A DNA stretch of 64,000 bases from Liolophura sinensis (taxonomy: Eukaryota; Mollusca; Polyplacophora; Chitonida; Chitonidae). Of the stretch, positions 47,641 through 60,285 are shown one piece after another (position 1 is the stretch's first letter; the number at the start of each line of letters is the position of its first letter). The stretch covers positions 11,521,385 to 11,585,384 of the forward strand of contig NC_088295.1 in assembly GCF_032854445.1 (NCBI RefSeq). Reading direction: 5' to 3'. The notes under the pieces are model-generated. The model did not search any database, had not been told where the DNA came from, and saw nothing but the letters and a program-made list of their open reading frames with translations. The position numbers and the translations under genes are program-made.

Positions 47641-50427
47641 TTAACATTGTCGCCTCTGGAAAATTAATAGGGGTCTGAGGGTCATACGTAAGAGAACAAT
47701 GAATTCGGAAACATAGCACCCATCAGCCAAGCTTCTTACCTCCCTTGTCGGGACTATGATTATCGCTCTATCGGCAGTGGAAGCAATTGTGACCTTATGG
47801 AAAATTAAACACATGTTGCCAATTTGTTAACCTAGGTATTGTTAATTGGCAGTTCGGAGAGGTCCACAGCACATCAGCTGGCACCTAAATATAGGAGCGT
47901 AACCAGGGATAATCATGAGACCGCAAACAGCTAAGTTCCGAATCATTGTTGTCCACTTCCTGCTGGTTAGTTTTCCGTTGCAAGAGCTGATACCAGTCCT
48001 AGAATTGAGATCTGTTTCATTCGTCCCAGCTTATTTGTTAATGTGGTAGCTAAAAGCGGGAGGAGGAGGCGGGGCATGGCCAACCAATATCAGAGCTAGA
48101 ACCAGTGCACATCTATGAACATATGATCATCTAATTCACCACATCCGTCTAAGTTTGTCGCTTTACGTCTCACAGTTCAGTACACTCTGTTAGGTGGGAA
48201 TGTTTCCATTTCTCGTTAAAAGCGTTCGGAAATCAGACTAGACTAATGACTACATGAGATATAGCGTGTTCATGGTGCGTGTTATTTCCGCCGCTGGCGT
48301 TGTAAGCAGTGGTCTAGAGCTACGTCCATAACTACATATACATGACGTGCAGGAAAACTGTTTCAAGCACAATGTGTGCAAACTGACACCAACATTTCCA
48401 AGAGCTCGAGAAGGGTTTCTGTTCATATATATCCAGCCATTTGCACGATTAACTAAGCAGGGAGGCGCTGAGGGGTTTGTCGCGACCATTGTCCGATGTG
48501 ACCAACTGCATAAACGTTACTGTGCGACAATTTAATTAACCCTTCGAGTAAAAGCAAATCTAATTATAGCTTTATTTTCTTTGTTTTGTGACATACGCTA
48601 TAAAAGGATGACGGGGATGAATCTGAATAAACACATGTCAAGAAAGTACGCCCGTAATCTTACACCATGAAAATCACACACAGGGGACAAGCCGTGTCAA
48701 CGTGTATAAGCACTGTGTCTATAGCTGTGGGGTCATGTAGGCCTATAACTGAGCTTGTGCCCTTTCACTGGCCGTGATATTTCCCCACGTTTTTCGTGTT
48801 ATGAACATTCAAGCTCACAAAAAATATTTAGCGGTAGGTTTCTTTTGATCTTAATGTTATGAGTTTGTAACAAACTTGAGGTTCATATTGTAGAAAGACC
48901 AATATCCAGAAGAACAGGAAAAATTTCTGACGACATACAAGGAGAGTTGTGTTATGAGCGAAATAATGATGAAGGCTAGGCTACATCCAAAGCAAACCAA
49001 ACCAAACCAAATAGAGAACATTTGCTGCATCAGGTGATCAGGTTTTAATGCTCTCGGTCAGGAACACGATGAAATATTTAAATGCTACATATAAAACATT
49101 TCGAGTATGACTTTTCCTCGAGTATTATCAGAGCGTCCCAAAAACTTGTTAGTTAGTGAAATTTTCCAATTAGGCGACATAGAGTCACGAGACGGGCTAT
49201 TCACATTAAAGGTGAGCATAGCACAGCACGATGGACCACTATATTTTGTTAGAAGGCTAACCATTCAGTTTGCTCCTGCTAGTCAGGATCCTTCTCAGAC
49301 ATAACGATCATATACAAGAGAACGTGGCCATATTACACATAACACAAAAGACAACAGCTGCAGCTGAAACAAGTAACTCATTTAAGATCGCCTGTGTAGG
49401 AAGATATGTTGTTCATCAAGATGTAGGATTAAACTACAGAGGGGGGGGGGGGTAGGGTGCGGGTAATTATGCATGATATTCGAGATTCTATGAGAGAACT
49501 GATTATTTCCGGGACTCTTATACTATATTTAAATAGAAAAAAAACAACTCAAAGTCTGTTTATTTCCGCAGTATGTTTTCTCACATTTCTACCCAAAACA
49601 AATCCCTATATTTGTCACATGATTTAAAAAACCAGCTTTTTGTGTCATCAATTACATGAAGTGATTATGGCTAAGTATAGTTCTGTCAGATAATGTGTGC
49701 ATTTTGAAGAGAAACTCAGACGTCTTCGCTTGAAGTCTTTCTTCTCTTCTTTATTGAGCCGATAAAATTTCACACAGAGAAGTCAACTGATATAAAGCCA
49801 TGTTCGCAAATGTCAAAGTGGGTCTAAGAGGGACATCTGAGTAATTGTGGAAATCTTTAATACACCCTCTGGCATTTGAGCCAGTAATCCAGGTCGATAG
49901 AGAAAGGCTGGTTCACAAACAAGCGTGATTCCTACCGCACATGGCCGCTCCACGGAAAACTGACTACTCCGGACAAATCAAGTTGTGTTCAGATAACATG
50001 TGTTTACGTCAGACAACCAATACTTATCTTGGTCACCTGCTCTGAAAGTATTGAAATCTATGCAACATATAATGACTGGTAACTGAGAGTCATCTCCGTG
50101 TCTATTCGGGATGTCTATTGGCGTGGCATTAAGGCAGGCCCCAGGATCACGACGCTGCATTAGACCGTTGTCAGATTAGGCCCCAAGTTCCAAACTGTAC
50201 AGTGCTAGCCTATAATTCCGACATACCCTAGATTTTTTTCATTTTAATACTAAGAGTTATATAACAGGTTTCCATGACAGAAATGTAAAAGCAGCGTATA
50301 GCATCTAGATTCAGGTATAATAGCAAAGGTTAAGACAGCTTCATGATCCTGGAGGAGGGCTATAACAAATACGAGGACTAATCTGATAACATCGTGGACA
50401 ACGTCGTGATATGACTGAAAAGATGTT
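47641..50427. other. Non-genic, nothing recognised
   Basis: Unique sequence with short frames. A run of 13 G stands at 49441-49452. A 27-base string at 49982-50008 recurs exactly at 52818-52844. Confidence 0.4.
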
Positions 50428-50648
50428 TGTGTATTTATGTATTTGTTTGACTGCATGGTGTGTAATTCACCCCACTCAAGAATTGTTGATGTTTTTCGTT
50501 GACAGAAACACGGGTGCCTGGAATAGACCCACCCCACCTTCACCAAGTACTTGGCAAACCCCGTGTGACTCAAAGTAGCAGCCAAAACAGTGAGAGTTGG
50601 ATTCGAACAAGCGACCTTTTGGTCAAGAGCCTGATAGTCGCAGCAAGG
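50428..50648 (-). mobile_element. SINE-like element, tRNA-type head on minus strand
   Basis: The left end has the tail-like tatttatgtatttgtttgac and ccccactcaagaattgttg. The right end, read on the minus strand, gives tcttgaccaaaaggtcgctt and then box B-like GTTCGAATCC. The body does not match S1. No target duplication was found. Confidence 0.5.
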
Positions 50649-52884
50649 AAAGAAATGTTTTTAGAGCGACAAACAGAAGTCCAGAAAATAAACAAAAATA
50701 ACACATTCAGCATTTTTCAATGATTTTACAGGAAGTATTCGTTCGTTTTTACCCCGAAAACCATGTTTTATGGGCTAAATAGAAATATAATTATATACAC
50801 TATGAAAAATATACATATATAATACATAACTCTGTTTGTGTCTTGGGGCTATTTAATTAATTTATAAATCTATTTTCAGAAGAATAAAGAACTCACGAAC
50901 AACTTAAAGTAAACAGGATACCACTACCACATATGAGCTGTCGTATAATTTTGCCCTGTTCAAAGATTTTAAAATGCCCTGATTTTCTCCGTTATATTGA
51001 TTTCACAGCCCCTTTATCCTATACATTTATAGAATCTTTATATTGAAAGGAACGGTTTATTAATGCGCATGTCTGCATCCGACATTAACGGTTTAAACAT
51101 AATCTGTAGTATATCACCCGTTCGGTATACTGCAAGGATAAATTTTCTTTTCTATGTTTTCCAGACATAGTAAGTTAGCAACCAAAATGGGAGAAAACGT
51201 AACACTTTTACCAAATCAATCGACCAGTTCTGGCCCACTATTCACGCACGCCTCACAGTTCGGGTGTTTACCTGTTGAAGTAAAGGCATGACTAACTCCG
51301 TGTCTCATTATATAGTCTATTAAAGCAAATGGGTTATTCTATTTAAATGAACTATGGTTTAAACATTCGATATCTTTAATTAGACAAACAGTTTATGAAT
51401 AACAGCCAGATATCTAGTAACGGAAAGTATATACGGATAAGTTTAATCATGATTTAATCAGTCAATTCTATGGAATATGACTGACAAGTATCAATGTAAA
51501 TTTCGAAATGTACCATGACCAGATTCACGTGCGTGCCATTGTCATGCAAAACGCCTTCACAATATTGGGGTGTTTTAATGATTGGCATGACAAGTCGTGC
51601 ACAGCCTAACTTTATTCCTTACTCCTTCACATTTAAACAATCGTATCTACGACAAATATCAGCATGACTGAAATATCCTCCACTTCATTTAAATACTATA
51701 TAAGACGATGGTCCTAAGGCTACTGTAATCGTATTCAATGTGCTGAAGACGGCATTATGTGTTTATCTATATTTAAGAAGAAGTCTACTTAACTAGTCTT
51801 CATGTCTTATGGACAGGATATCTACAAAATCAGATTCAAATTTTAATGAGAAAATTTTCATTGATGTCTGCATTGATCCAATTTCCATCTGGTATGATCG
51901 ACCCCGGTCAGATATTGACTTGTCCCTTTGTAAACAAGAACAGCTGTTCATGGCCTACAAAAACGTCGGCTAAGCACATATATGCTCCATGTGCATCGAT
52001 GCGAGGGTCCCAGTACCTAAGTTTTAGTACAAATCTCGGGTAAAATCGCACACTTCACATCGATCAATTGCAAACTCGTGTTCTTCGTGAGGCCATCACA
52101 TCTGCACCGGACGACGAGTCAGTTTATGATGACGTCATTTCCTGTAAATCAATTCTCGTCGGATCGATTTGGTTGGATTGTTGTCAACTAAAATGAATTA
52201 TAGGCTGACCACTCGAGCTGCTCTTAAGTTGCATATCGTGCTGTAGGCTCACACCTCTATTCGCTAAGTAAGCACGCAGCCATTTCGATCCTATTATAAA
52301 ACCACATCCATATCAATAGTTTGGAGAGCTTTTCGGGTGATAAATGCTGATCAGGCTGTCACGATCTACAACGCAGTCAACCATCTGGGCAGGGGTCAAG
52401 GCCACTCAACTCTTCCGTCTTATTATTTTGCAAAGAAGGCTATGTGAAAGACGAGGGATATATACACCGATACTGGTTAAGGAAGAATTCAGTAAGGATA
52501 TAGAAATACATAGAAACCTTTGTGTCCAGTTCATAAACTTGTTTTATTAAAAGAACTTGTCATCCACAATAGGGGCCTGCATATACACTGTATATATGTA
52601 GCATATGGGAGGGTTGATCAGTAGTTTGCCTGTGGTCGGTGGTTTACATTCTCTAGACTCACCCACAAAACATACAGCCATTGCATGAACAAGTACAAAT
52701 TTTGAGCATGGCAAAACATAACAAGCAAATAAGATAAAGATAATAGAGAGACGTTAATAAGGAATTAATCAATATTACACAGTGTAGCTATGTGAATATT
52801 TACGCAAAAATATTCATGTTGTGTTCAGATAACATGTGTTTACGAGGTAGCAGAACTCTGAAGAAATGCTAGCACCTCACTTCT
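50649..52884. other. Non-genic, nothing recognised
   Basis: AT-rich unique sequence; nothing supported. Confidence 0.4.
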
Positions 52885-52980
52885 TGGCTCTCAACCTCAA
52901 CAGTCACCGTTATTGGCTCTCAACCTCAACAGTCACCGTTATTGGCTCTCATCCCCAACAGTCGCCGATATTGACTCACA
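52885..52980. repeat. 30-bp tandem repeat, 3 copies
   Basis: ttggctctcaacctcaacag followed by tcaccgtta repeats at 52885 and 52914. A third, diverged copy starts at 52944. Confidence 0.88.
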
Positions 52981-53805
52981 ACCCAAAGGCCCGATTATTG
53001 ACACAAGGGCCACTGTTACCTTCAGCTTGACTTCACTCAATTTACGAATCTAACGAATCTCCGCTTTCATACCAATGCAACAATACATGTAAGGTTTCTT
53101 TCGGAGTAAAACCTCTGTAAATTGAGGCTCCGTTAATTATAAACCACTAGAATACAGAGTTCATGCAGCACTTCAGGACATTTAACATCAGATGTTTACA
53201 CGGAACACAGGTAATATTGTACCTGGCGTATTTCCTCTTATAGCACCATTGTATTAAGATATAGGGGGTGACGTTATGGGACGCTCTTCCCGCTCAGTGC
53301 TGCAAATGGTGATTAACAAGCGTAACAGGAAACCAGTTTTTATTGGCAGGAAACATTTTACTTTCAGGTGCCAGGTGCTAATGACGTCTGTTCCTTGGCG
53401 AAATCAATATAGTGTGAGTTGACTCGGTCGTGACCGAGCCTTACACCCGGTGACGTTATTAAGATTGCCGCCTCTCTGTGCACCCGCCAATGTATCAAAG
53501 TCAGGGAACTGCGCCTGAAATTATGACTAATGCATGACATAACGGTTGGTTACCCCGAGTATCACACAAGAATTGTAATAAGATAATGATATTTCGGCAA
53601 TTTTCAAAATCACTTCAGTGCTTCGAGTTGGCAATAGTAACATCTGCTTCCCAATTTAAATTTATGTCATGCACATTCATTAAACTACCATATTACACGG
53701 CCCATGTGCTGTATATGGAGGATATGACATGCAATAATACAAACCGCCAAACATGTAGTATTTACAGGGCAAACAAATGACAATTAAGATTTCAGTTTTG
53801 TAACT
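52981..53805. other. Non-genic, nothing recognised
   Basis: Nothing supported. Confidence 0.4.
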
Positions 53806-54195
53806 TTTTCAAGCTGGGAGAAACCATTCTTACCTGGGTGAAAAAAATCCTCAGCTGGGTGCAAACAGTTCTTAATCGGGTAGAAAGGTTTCACCTGCTT
53901 AGAAGCAGTTCACGCATGGGTGAAAACTCATGTGATACAAGAAACCTTTGTTTGTTACACATATGTTAATAACTAACTGTACATTAATACATGATTTGAA
54001 ATTTAGGCCTGCACTGTGTGTTATCTCGCGAGTTATCTGACCAATCCTGTTTCCCAATCTTTGGACCTCTTCGAACCAAACTCAAGCATCAGCCTGGAGC
54101 AGGATTACATGAATTTCCACCAAAGTGAAAACTTTTTAAACCAGGGTTTTATTCCCAGGTGAGAACTGTTTCCACCAAGGTAAAAATGTGTTCAT
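53806..54195. repeat. Very degenerate repeat of about 29 bp
   Basis: Loose copies of cagctgggtgaaaacagttct recur at 53810, 53838, 53866 and 53895, with scattered copies up to 54190. Confidence 0.45.
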
Positions 54196-54800
54196 ATGGA
54201 AACCACATAAAATGGCGTAAGCCACTGTAAGTATTAGCTACATTTTATATTACCTTTTATTTAAATTGATTTAAATTAAAAACACTCAAAACAAAGTGAA
54301 AAGCCTTGTATTTTGTCGACAGTATAGCTTAGGCTTCCCTTGATACAGACATAACTAATTAAACGTATTGAAAAGCGCTTGAAACGAAAGCAGTAAGGGC
54401 AGTGTGCTGATTGGGAACATTTCGGGATTGAACAAGTCGATACTAAGCTGTGCACAAACTGCAGCCAAATATAAGTTATCTTTGCCCCAGCATTTTTCCG
54501 TGCGGTTAGGCTTGTTGTTGCTGTTGTAATCTGCCAGTCTTCCACATTGTTTCTGAAAGTTAAGCTAGGAACAATGAAACAGATCTCAGTTCAACGAACA
54601 ATAGCACAGAAACAGTGAGGCATATCACACAAAAAAACACAACAGTACACCGCTAGAACCGACTCAAGAGTGATATATATGTACCCCATTGGTAGCCGGT
54701 CTAATATATCAACCCAAGCAGATCCATGCTCAGTTGACTCTTTCTCTTTTACTCGTACATTTCATTGTTTATAACAGTGTTAAATTGTCGCCACTTTGTG
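54196..54800. other. Non-genic, nothing recognised
   Basis: Nothing supported. Confidence 0.4.
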
Positions 54801-55530
54801 GATTGTGTGCGCGCTCCCCACGTTATAACGTTCGCGACAACGCACGTCCAAATTGCACAGCATAGGGACAACGAAAGGGATAATCAACATACAGAGGATA
54901 GTGTGCCCGCTCAACACCTTATAACATATCCGACAACGCACGTCCAAATTGCACAGCAAAGGGACAACGAAAGGGATAATCAACATACAGAGGATAGTGT
55001 GCGCGCTCAACACGTTATAACATATCCGACAACGCACGTTCAAATTGCACAGCAAAGGGACAACGAAAGGGATAATCAACATACAGAGGATAGTGTGCGC
55101 GCTCAACACGTTATAACATATCCGACAACGCACGTCCAAATTGCACAGCAAAGGGACAAGGAAAGGGATAATCAACGTACAGAGGATAGTGTGCGCGCTC
55201 AACACCTTATAACATATCCGACAACGCACGTTCAAATTGCACAGCAAAGGGACAACGAAAGGGATAATCAACATACAGAGGATAGTGTGCGCGCTCAACA
55301 CCTTATAACATGTCCGACAACGCACGTTCAAATTGCACAGCAAAGGGACAACGAAAGGGATAATCAACATACAGAGGATAGTGTGCGCGCTCAACACCTT
55401 ATAACATATCCGACAACGCACGTTCAAATTGCACAGCAAAGGGACAACGAAAGGGATAATCAACATACAGAGGATAGTGTGCGCGCTCAACACGTTATAA
55501 CATATCCGACAACGCACGTCCAAATTGCAC
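54801..55530. repeat. 96-bp minisatellite, 7.6 copies
   Basis: The unit holds gatagtgtgcgcgctcaaca, gttataacatatccgacaac, gcacgtccaaattgcacagc and aaagggacaacgaaaggg. Copies differ at only a handful of positions. As 96 is a multiple of three, both strands stay open: + 54765-55559 (264 codons, starting TTG and containing no internal Met) and - 54780-55523 (247 codons). Several inter-copy changes alter the amino acid (V/L, Y/C, N/K, H/R, P/R), which does not look like protein selection. Confidence 0.96.
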
Positions 55531-55574
55531 TGTACATCGCAACATTGAGTAGCGCCTAGGCTACAGTGTGACCC

Positions 55575-55880
55575 ATGGCTAAAGCGTTTTTCCCACCTCG
55601 CCTGATAGCCTCCTGAACAATAAGGTCACATGTTCGAAGCCAGCTCTCGCTGGTCCGACCGCAACTTTAAGTCCAGCGGTTTGTCATTTATCGCTGTACT
55701 TAAAACGTATCACTTCACATGGAGACCAGGAAGAAAACCGAAAGTCAAATGCTGAATTATGTGGACGATGTAGGTTATTCTGACCACTCCGGCTTCCTCC
55801 ACCCATGCCTAAACCTAGTCATATAAAATCTCCTGTGTACATAAAGGGATAAATACCTCGACAGCTAAAAAATAAAAGTA
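55575..55880 (+). mobile_element. SINE-like element (type S5)
   Basis: A head with box B-like tgttcgaagcc at 55631 is followed by gctctcgctggtccgac. The central ccactccggcttcctccac resembles the conserved core of a widespread SINE superfamily. The tail is aaaaaataaaag. Boundaries are uncertain. Confidence 0.5.
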
Positions 55881-56322
55881 ATTTCTTTTAAAGCTCGATG
55901 TGTAGAGCTAGCGACCGGACGGAATCGTCTGTGACTCGGAGGAGCCTGTTTTTTTTCCCGTTGGGTACTGTGCCGATCAGTTTAGGCTTAAATATCTGTG
56001 ATCAAGACCAAGTTAGAACAGCGTAATAAAGCCTTTACAGAGGCTTGACAGGACTAAAAGTAAAACACAGCACAAGGTCAGATGGTAAAAGGCTATATGT
56101 CAATGAGAATGAAAATCTCGGGCTTATGTGCAGGTATCACGGACGAGCCGTGGACTCCCAAGGGATCAACACGGCCTGGACGATGATAGAGTGAGGGGCC
56201 CTTTCTGTGTGGGAGGCAACACAGAAAATGAATTCCAGTCTGAAGATAATCAATTTGGCGAGCTACAACCGATACTCTGAAGAGGATTTTTTTGTGGGCA
56301 GACAGAGGTTTGTGATAGCAGA
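55881..56322. other. Non-genic spacer
   Basis: Nothing supported. Confidence 0.35.
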
Positions 56323-58290
56323 CAATACACACACCCGCCGACCAGAAGCACAAAGCTAACCAGCACAAAGCCCCCGAGAAATCACACAAACTCGCCGACC
56401 AGAAGCACAGACCTAACCAGCACACAGCCCCCGAGAAATCACACACACCCGCCGACCAGAACCACAAATCTCACCAGCACAAAGCCCCCGAGAAATCACA
56501 TACACACATTCGCCGACCAGAGGCACAAAGCTAACCAGCACAAAGCCACTGAGAAATCACACACACTCGCCGACCAGAAGCACAGACCTAACCAGCACAC
56601 AGCCCTCGAGAAATCACACACACCCGCCGACCAGAACCACAAATCTCACCAGCAGAAAGCCCCCGAGAAATCACACACACTCTACGACCAGAACAGACCT
56701 AACCAGCACACAGCCCCCGTGAAATCACACACACGACGACCAGAACAGACCTAACCAGCACACAGCTCCCGAGAAATCACACACACTCGAAGACCAGAAC
56801 AGACCTAACTAGCACACAGCCCCCGTGAAATCACACACACTCGCCCGACCAGAAGCACAGACCTAACCAGTACACAGTCGTCACTGAGAAATTACACACA
56901 CTCGCCGACCAGAAGCACCAACCTAACCAGCACACAGCCCCCGAGAAATAATAGACACACTCGCCGACCAGAAGCACAGACCTAACCAGCACAAAGCCCT
57001 CGAGAAATCACATACACACACTCGCCGACCAGAAGCACAAAGTTAACCAGCACACAGCCCCCGAAAAATCACACACACCGGCCGACGAGAAGCACAAATC
57101 TCACCAGCACACAGTCCCCGAGAAACGACACACTCGTGACCAGAAGCACAGACTTAATCAGCACAAAGCCCCCCCCCCCCCCCCCACCCCCGTGAAATCA
57201 CACACACTCGCCCGACCAGCAGCATAAACCTAACCAGTACACAGCCCCCGTGAAATCACACACACCAGTCGACCAGAACCACAAATCTCACCAGCACACA
57301 CACTCGACGACACACAGCCCCCGTGAAATCACACACACTCGACGACCAGAACAGACCCAACCAGCACACATCCCCCGAGAAATCACACACACTCGACGAC
57401 CAGAACAGACCTAACCAGCACACAGTCCCCGAGAAATCACACACACTCGACGACCAGAACGGACCTAACCAGAACAAAGCCCCCGTGAAATCACACACAC
57501 TCGCCCGACCAGAAGCACAGACCTAACCAGTACACAGTCGCCGGGGAAACACACACCAGCCGACCAGAACCACAAATCTCACCAGCACACACACTCGACG
57601 ACACACAGCCCCCGTGAAATCACACACACTCGACGACCAGAACAGACCTAACCAGCACACAGCCCCCGAGAAATCACACACACTGGACGACCAGAACAGA
57701 CCTAACCAACACAAAGCCCCCGTGAAATCACACACGTGAAATCACACCCACTCACCGACCAGAAGCACAGAAGTAACCAGCACACAGCCACCGAGAAATA
57801 ACAGACACTCGCCGACCAGAACCACAGACCTAACCAGCACAAAGCCCTCGAGAAATCACACACACACACTCGCCGACCAGAGGCACAAAGCTAACCAGCA
57901 CAAAGCCACTGAGAAATCACACACACACACAAACACAACACCCTGAAAAATCCCATACACCAACCGACTAGAAGCATAAACATAAGCAGCACACAGCCTT
58001 CGAGAAATTACACACAACCATCGACCAAAAGCTTAAACCCAACCAGTACACAGTCCCTGGTTGAAACCACACACACACTCGCCGACCAGAAGCACAAACC
58101 TAACGAGCACAAAGCCCCCAAGAAATTACACACACCCGCCGACCAGAAGCACAAACCTACCCAGCACAAAGCCCCCGAGAAATTACACGCAACCGTCGAC
58201 CGGAGGCACCTAACCAGCACACAGCCTCCGAGAAATCACATAAACCAACCGACAAGAAGCACAAACCTAACCAGTACACAGCCAACCCAC
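56323..58290. repeat. About 57-bp minisatellite, roughly 35 copies, with embedded (CA)n
   Basis: The unit combines ccgaccagaagcacagacct, aaccagcacacagcccccg and agaaatcacacacactcg. A shorter variant lacks three bases in the gaccagaa(gca)cagacc part. Blocks such as the one at 57300-57540 recur at 57590-57720. A run of 17 C interrupts one unit at 57169-57185. Antisense open frames repeat WSSSVCDFSGAVCWLGL-like strings. They are by-products. Confidence 0.95.
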
Positions 58291-58359
58291 GGTTAAAATG
58301 GAAGCGTCGTCGAAATTTTGCGTTTATATTGGCTCACCCTAAATATATATGCATAAAAT

Positions 58360-58396
58360 AATAAAGAAACACGCCTTCTCAACTTTCTACATGATT
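58360..58396 (+). repeat. Dispersed repeat D2, copy 3
   Basis: aataataaagaaacacgcct followed by tctcaactttctacat matches copies at 9018 (same orientation) and 32290 (inverted). Confidence 0.7.
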
Positions 58397-58406
58397 CTGC
58401 GACCGC

Positions 58407-58489
58407 AGTTTCGACCTTCAGTGGTCTCTCTGGTTAGGGAATTTTATTGATGAAAAAATTCACCGACAAGACCACTGACAGTCGAAACT
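58407..58489. other. 21-bp inverted repeat around a 41-base loop
   Basis: agtttcgaccttcagtggtct at 58407-58427 pairs with 58469-58489, with two mismatches. It adjoins D2 copy 3. Confidence 0.75.
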
Positions 58490-58613
58490 TCTTTAGGAGG
58501 TACCTGGCTGGTAAACTTACGGCGAACATGCATTATCACTCTGATATTACATGTATCAAGTTGGCTTTATCAAATCTGCCGTTTGAAAGTGGTGAAGAAA
58601 AACACAGTAATAG

Positions 58614-58875
58614 AGAGGCCTCTCTGGCTGAGGCGTTAGCGTGCCAGTGCGGCGCAATGACCCAGGAACCTCACACCAATGCATTCGCTGTAAGTCCAGC
58701 CCATACTGACTTTCTCTCGGGCCGTATATGGGAAGGTCTCTCAGTAACCATCACATGGTCGTGAATTTTCCCAGAGCTCTGCTCGATTTCCTTGAGTATT
58801 TCCTTGAAATATTCTTGAGTATGACACCAATGAAATAAAACGAATAAAACGAAAAAAAATCAAATAAATAAATAC
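58614..58875 (+). mobile_element. SINE family S1, diverged
   Basis: Head gaggcctctctggctgaggc, then gcaatgacccaggaacctca and ccaatgcattcgctgt, a shortened body, and tail aaaatcaaataaataaatac. A weak duplication (acagtaata before, acaggaata after) may flank it. Confidence 0.85.
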
Positions 58876-60185
58876 AGGAATAATACAGCTGTCTATATAG
58901 CACGGGCTTTCTCTTAATGGTTTACTTTTCGTACATACATGTACGCGGTTCAACATATAGGTGCTACGTCTAGTACGTGAAGAAAGTCGACATTTCTGTA
59001 TAGGTTTATATAACTTGTTGATACGGCACACGATCACACACATACCGCGAAGGGTCATGCGACAATTATTCGACTGGTACAAATCGAATGGAACTGAGTT
59101 CTGCGTAATTTCATTCAATTACAGACAGACGCAGCATGTCTATATTCTAATGCACACAATCCCAGTTTGTCTAATTGCACAGTCGTGCGCACGTCAGGCA
59201 GATGGCCGGAAGCAGAATTCACGCCAGGGGAAACGGTAGAATTTCTGGTTCGTGTTCGTCTTAAGCCGATGACAGTGTCTAACACAGCGCAGCCAGATGT
59301 ACGCGTTGTCCGCAACAACATCGCAACATGATGCACGTTTTCTAATACACGTGGAGATCTGGGGGTTAAAAGGCGTAACGTAGTCTGGGAAGAAAAGACG
59401 ACATGCTGGCACCACAAATTCACAATAATCCATGTTATCACGGGATAATAGGTCACATGTGTGACAAACATAGCATTTTTTTTACACTGCTGATAATGCA
59501 AGCATAAAGCTTTTGCGATGCCGAATCATACAAGAGATTTACGATCTGGGAGATAATAAAGGAGCTTCTATAAATGCCCTTAGTTTTATAGACTTCGAAG
59601 GACACGGTATGGTAAGGCGGGGAATCGGCCCCAGTGCAAGAAACTGTTCACCCCAAGCAGCGAAACTAACTATAACTGTGAGTGACAGCTACTGACACAC
59701 TTGTAAGGCTACTTCTTTTTTAAGCTCTGTTTTACTCCTTTTTCCTATTATATGGCTAGCATGCGACTTATATAGCTCCAAACATGCACTGAGGCGATGT
59801 ATTGGTCATAAAATCGAAAAATGTAACCGGTTCCTGAGACACTTAAAGATTTTTTCGCATTAGACACTGTAGAGTTAAGAAAATCAATGCAACACAAATG
59901 TGACTATCTGAAAAATTCTTGAGGACGCAGATATGCACCAGTCAATTAAATAAATATATAAGAAATGTAAGTTTCAGCCTTATACTTCCGCTCCTCATAA
60001 CATGTTAATATTAATGATAGCCAAAGGACCACATGTGCCCTACAACAGGATTCACGTATGATTTCGCTATAGTTACCAAATATTGCGTAATAGCATACCT
60101 TAACCATTCTAATTCAAGATAGCACTAATTTAATTCATGACGGCCCCTATCTCTACTGACACAGACGTATATTTTCCAGCGGAAA
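58876..60185. other. Non-genic, nothing recognised
   Basis: Several overlapping frames on both strands, none recognised and most without ATG or splice context. Confidence 0.4.
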
Positions 60186-60189
60186 AAAC

Positions 60190-60285
60190 ATCAGAGGCCT
60201 AAAGATTCGAACTCTTCCTCCTGATACAACCTGTTCTCAAGAGCCACCCCTTTAGTCCACTGTACTACAGAGAATGCCTGAGGGA
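60190..60285 (-). mobile_element. Degenerate tRNA-like head of a SINE
   Basis: Read on the minus strand: a box A-like tagtacagtggactaaagg region and, about 50 bases on, box B-like AGTTCGAATC. The spacing exceeds a normal tRNA and the stems do not form. Body not identified. Confidence 0.4.

Noticed and set aside
54765-55559. 264-codon repeat protein candidate
   Set aside because: It begins with TTG, contains no methionine, and is open only because the 96-bp period is a multiple of three. The opposite strand is equally open.
57256-57735. Trp/Cys-rich repeat protein on the minus strand
   Set aside because: By-product of the 57-bp minisatellite. Frame changes wherever the shorter unit variant or C-run occurs.
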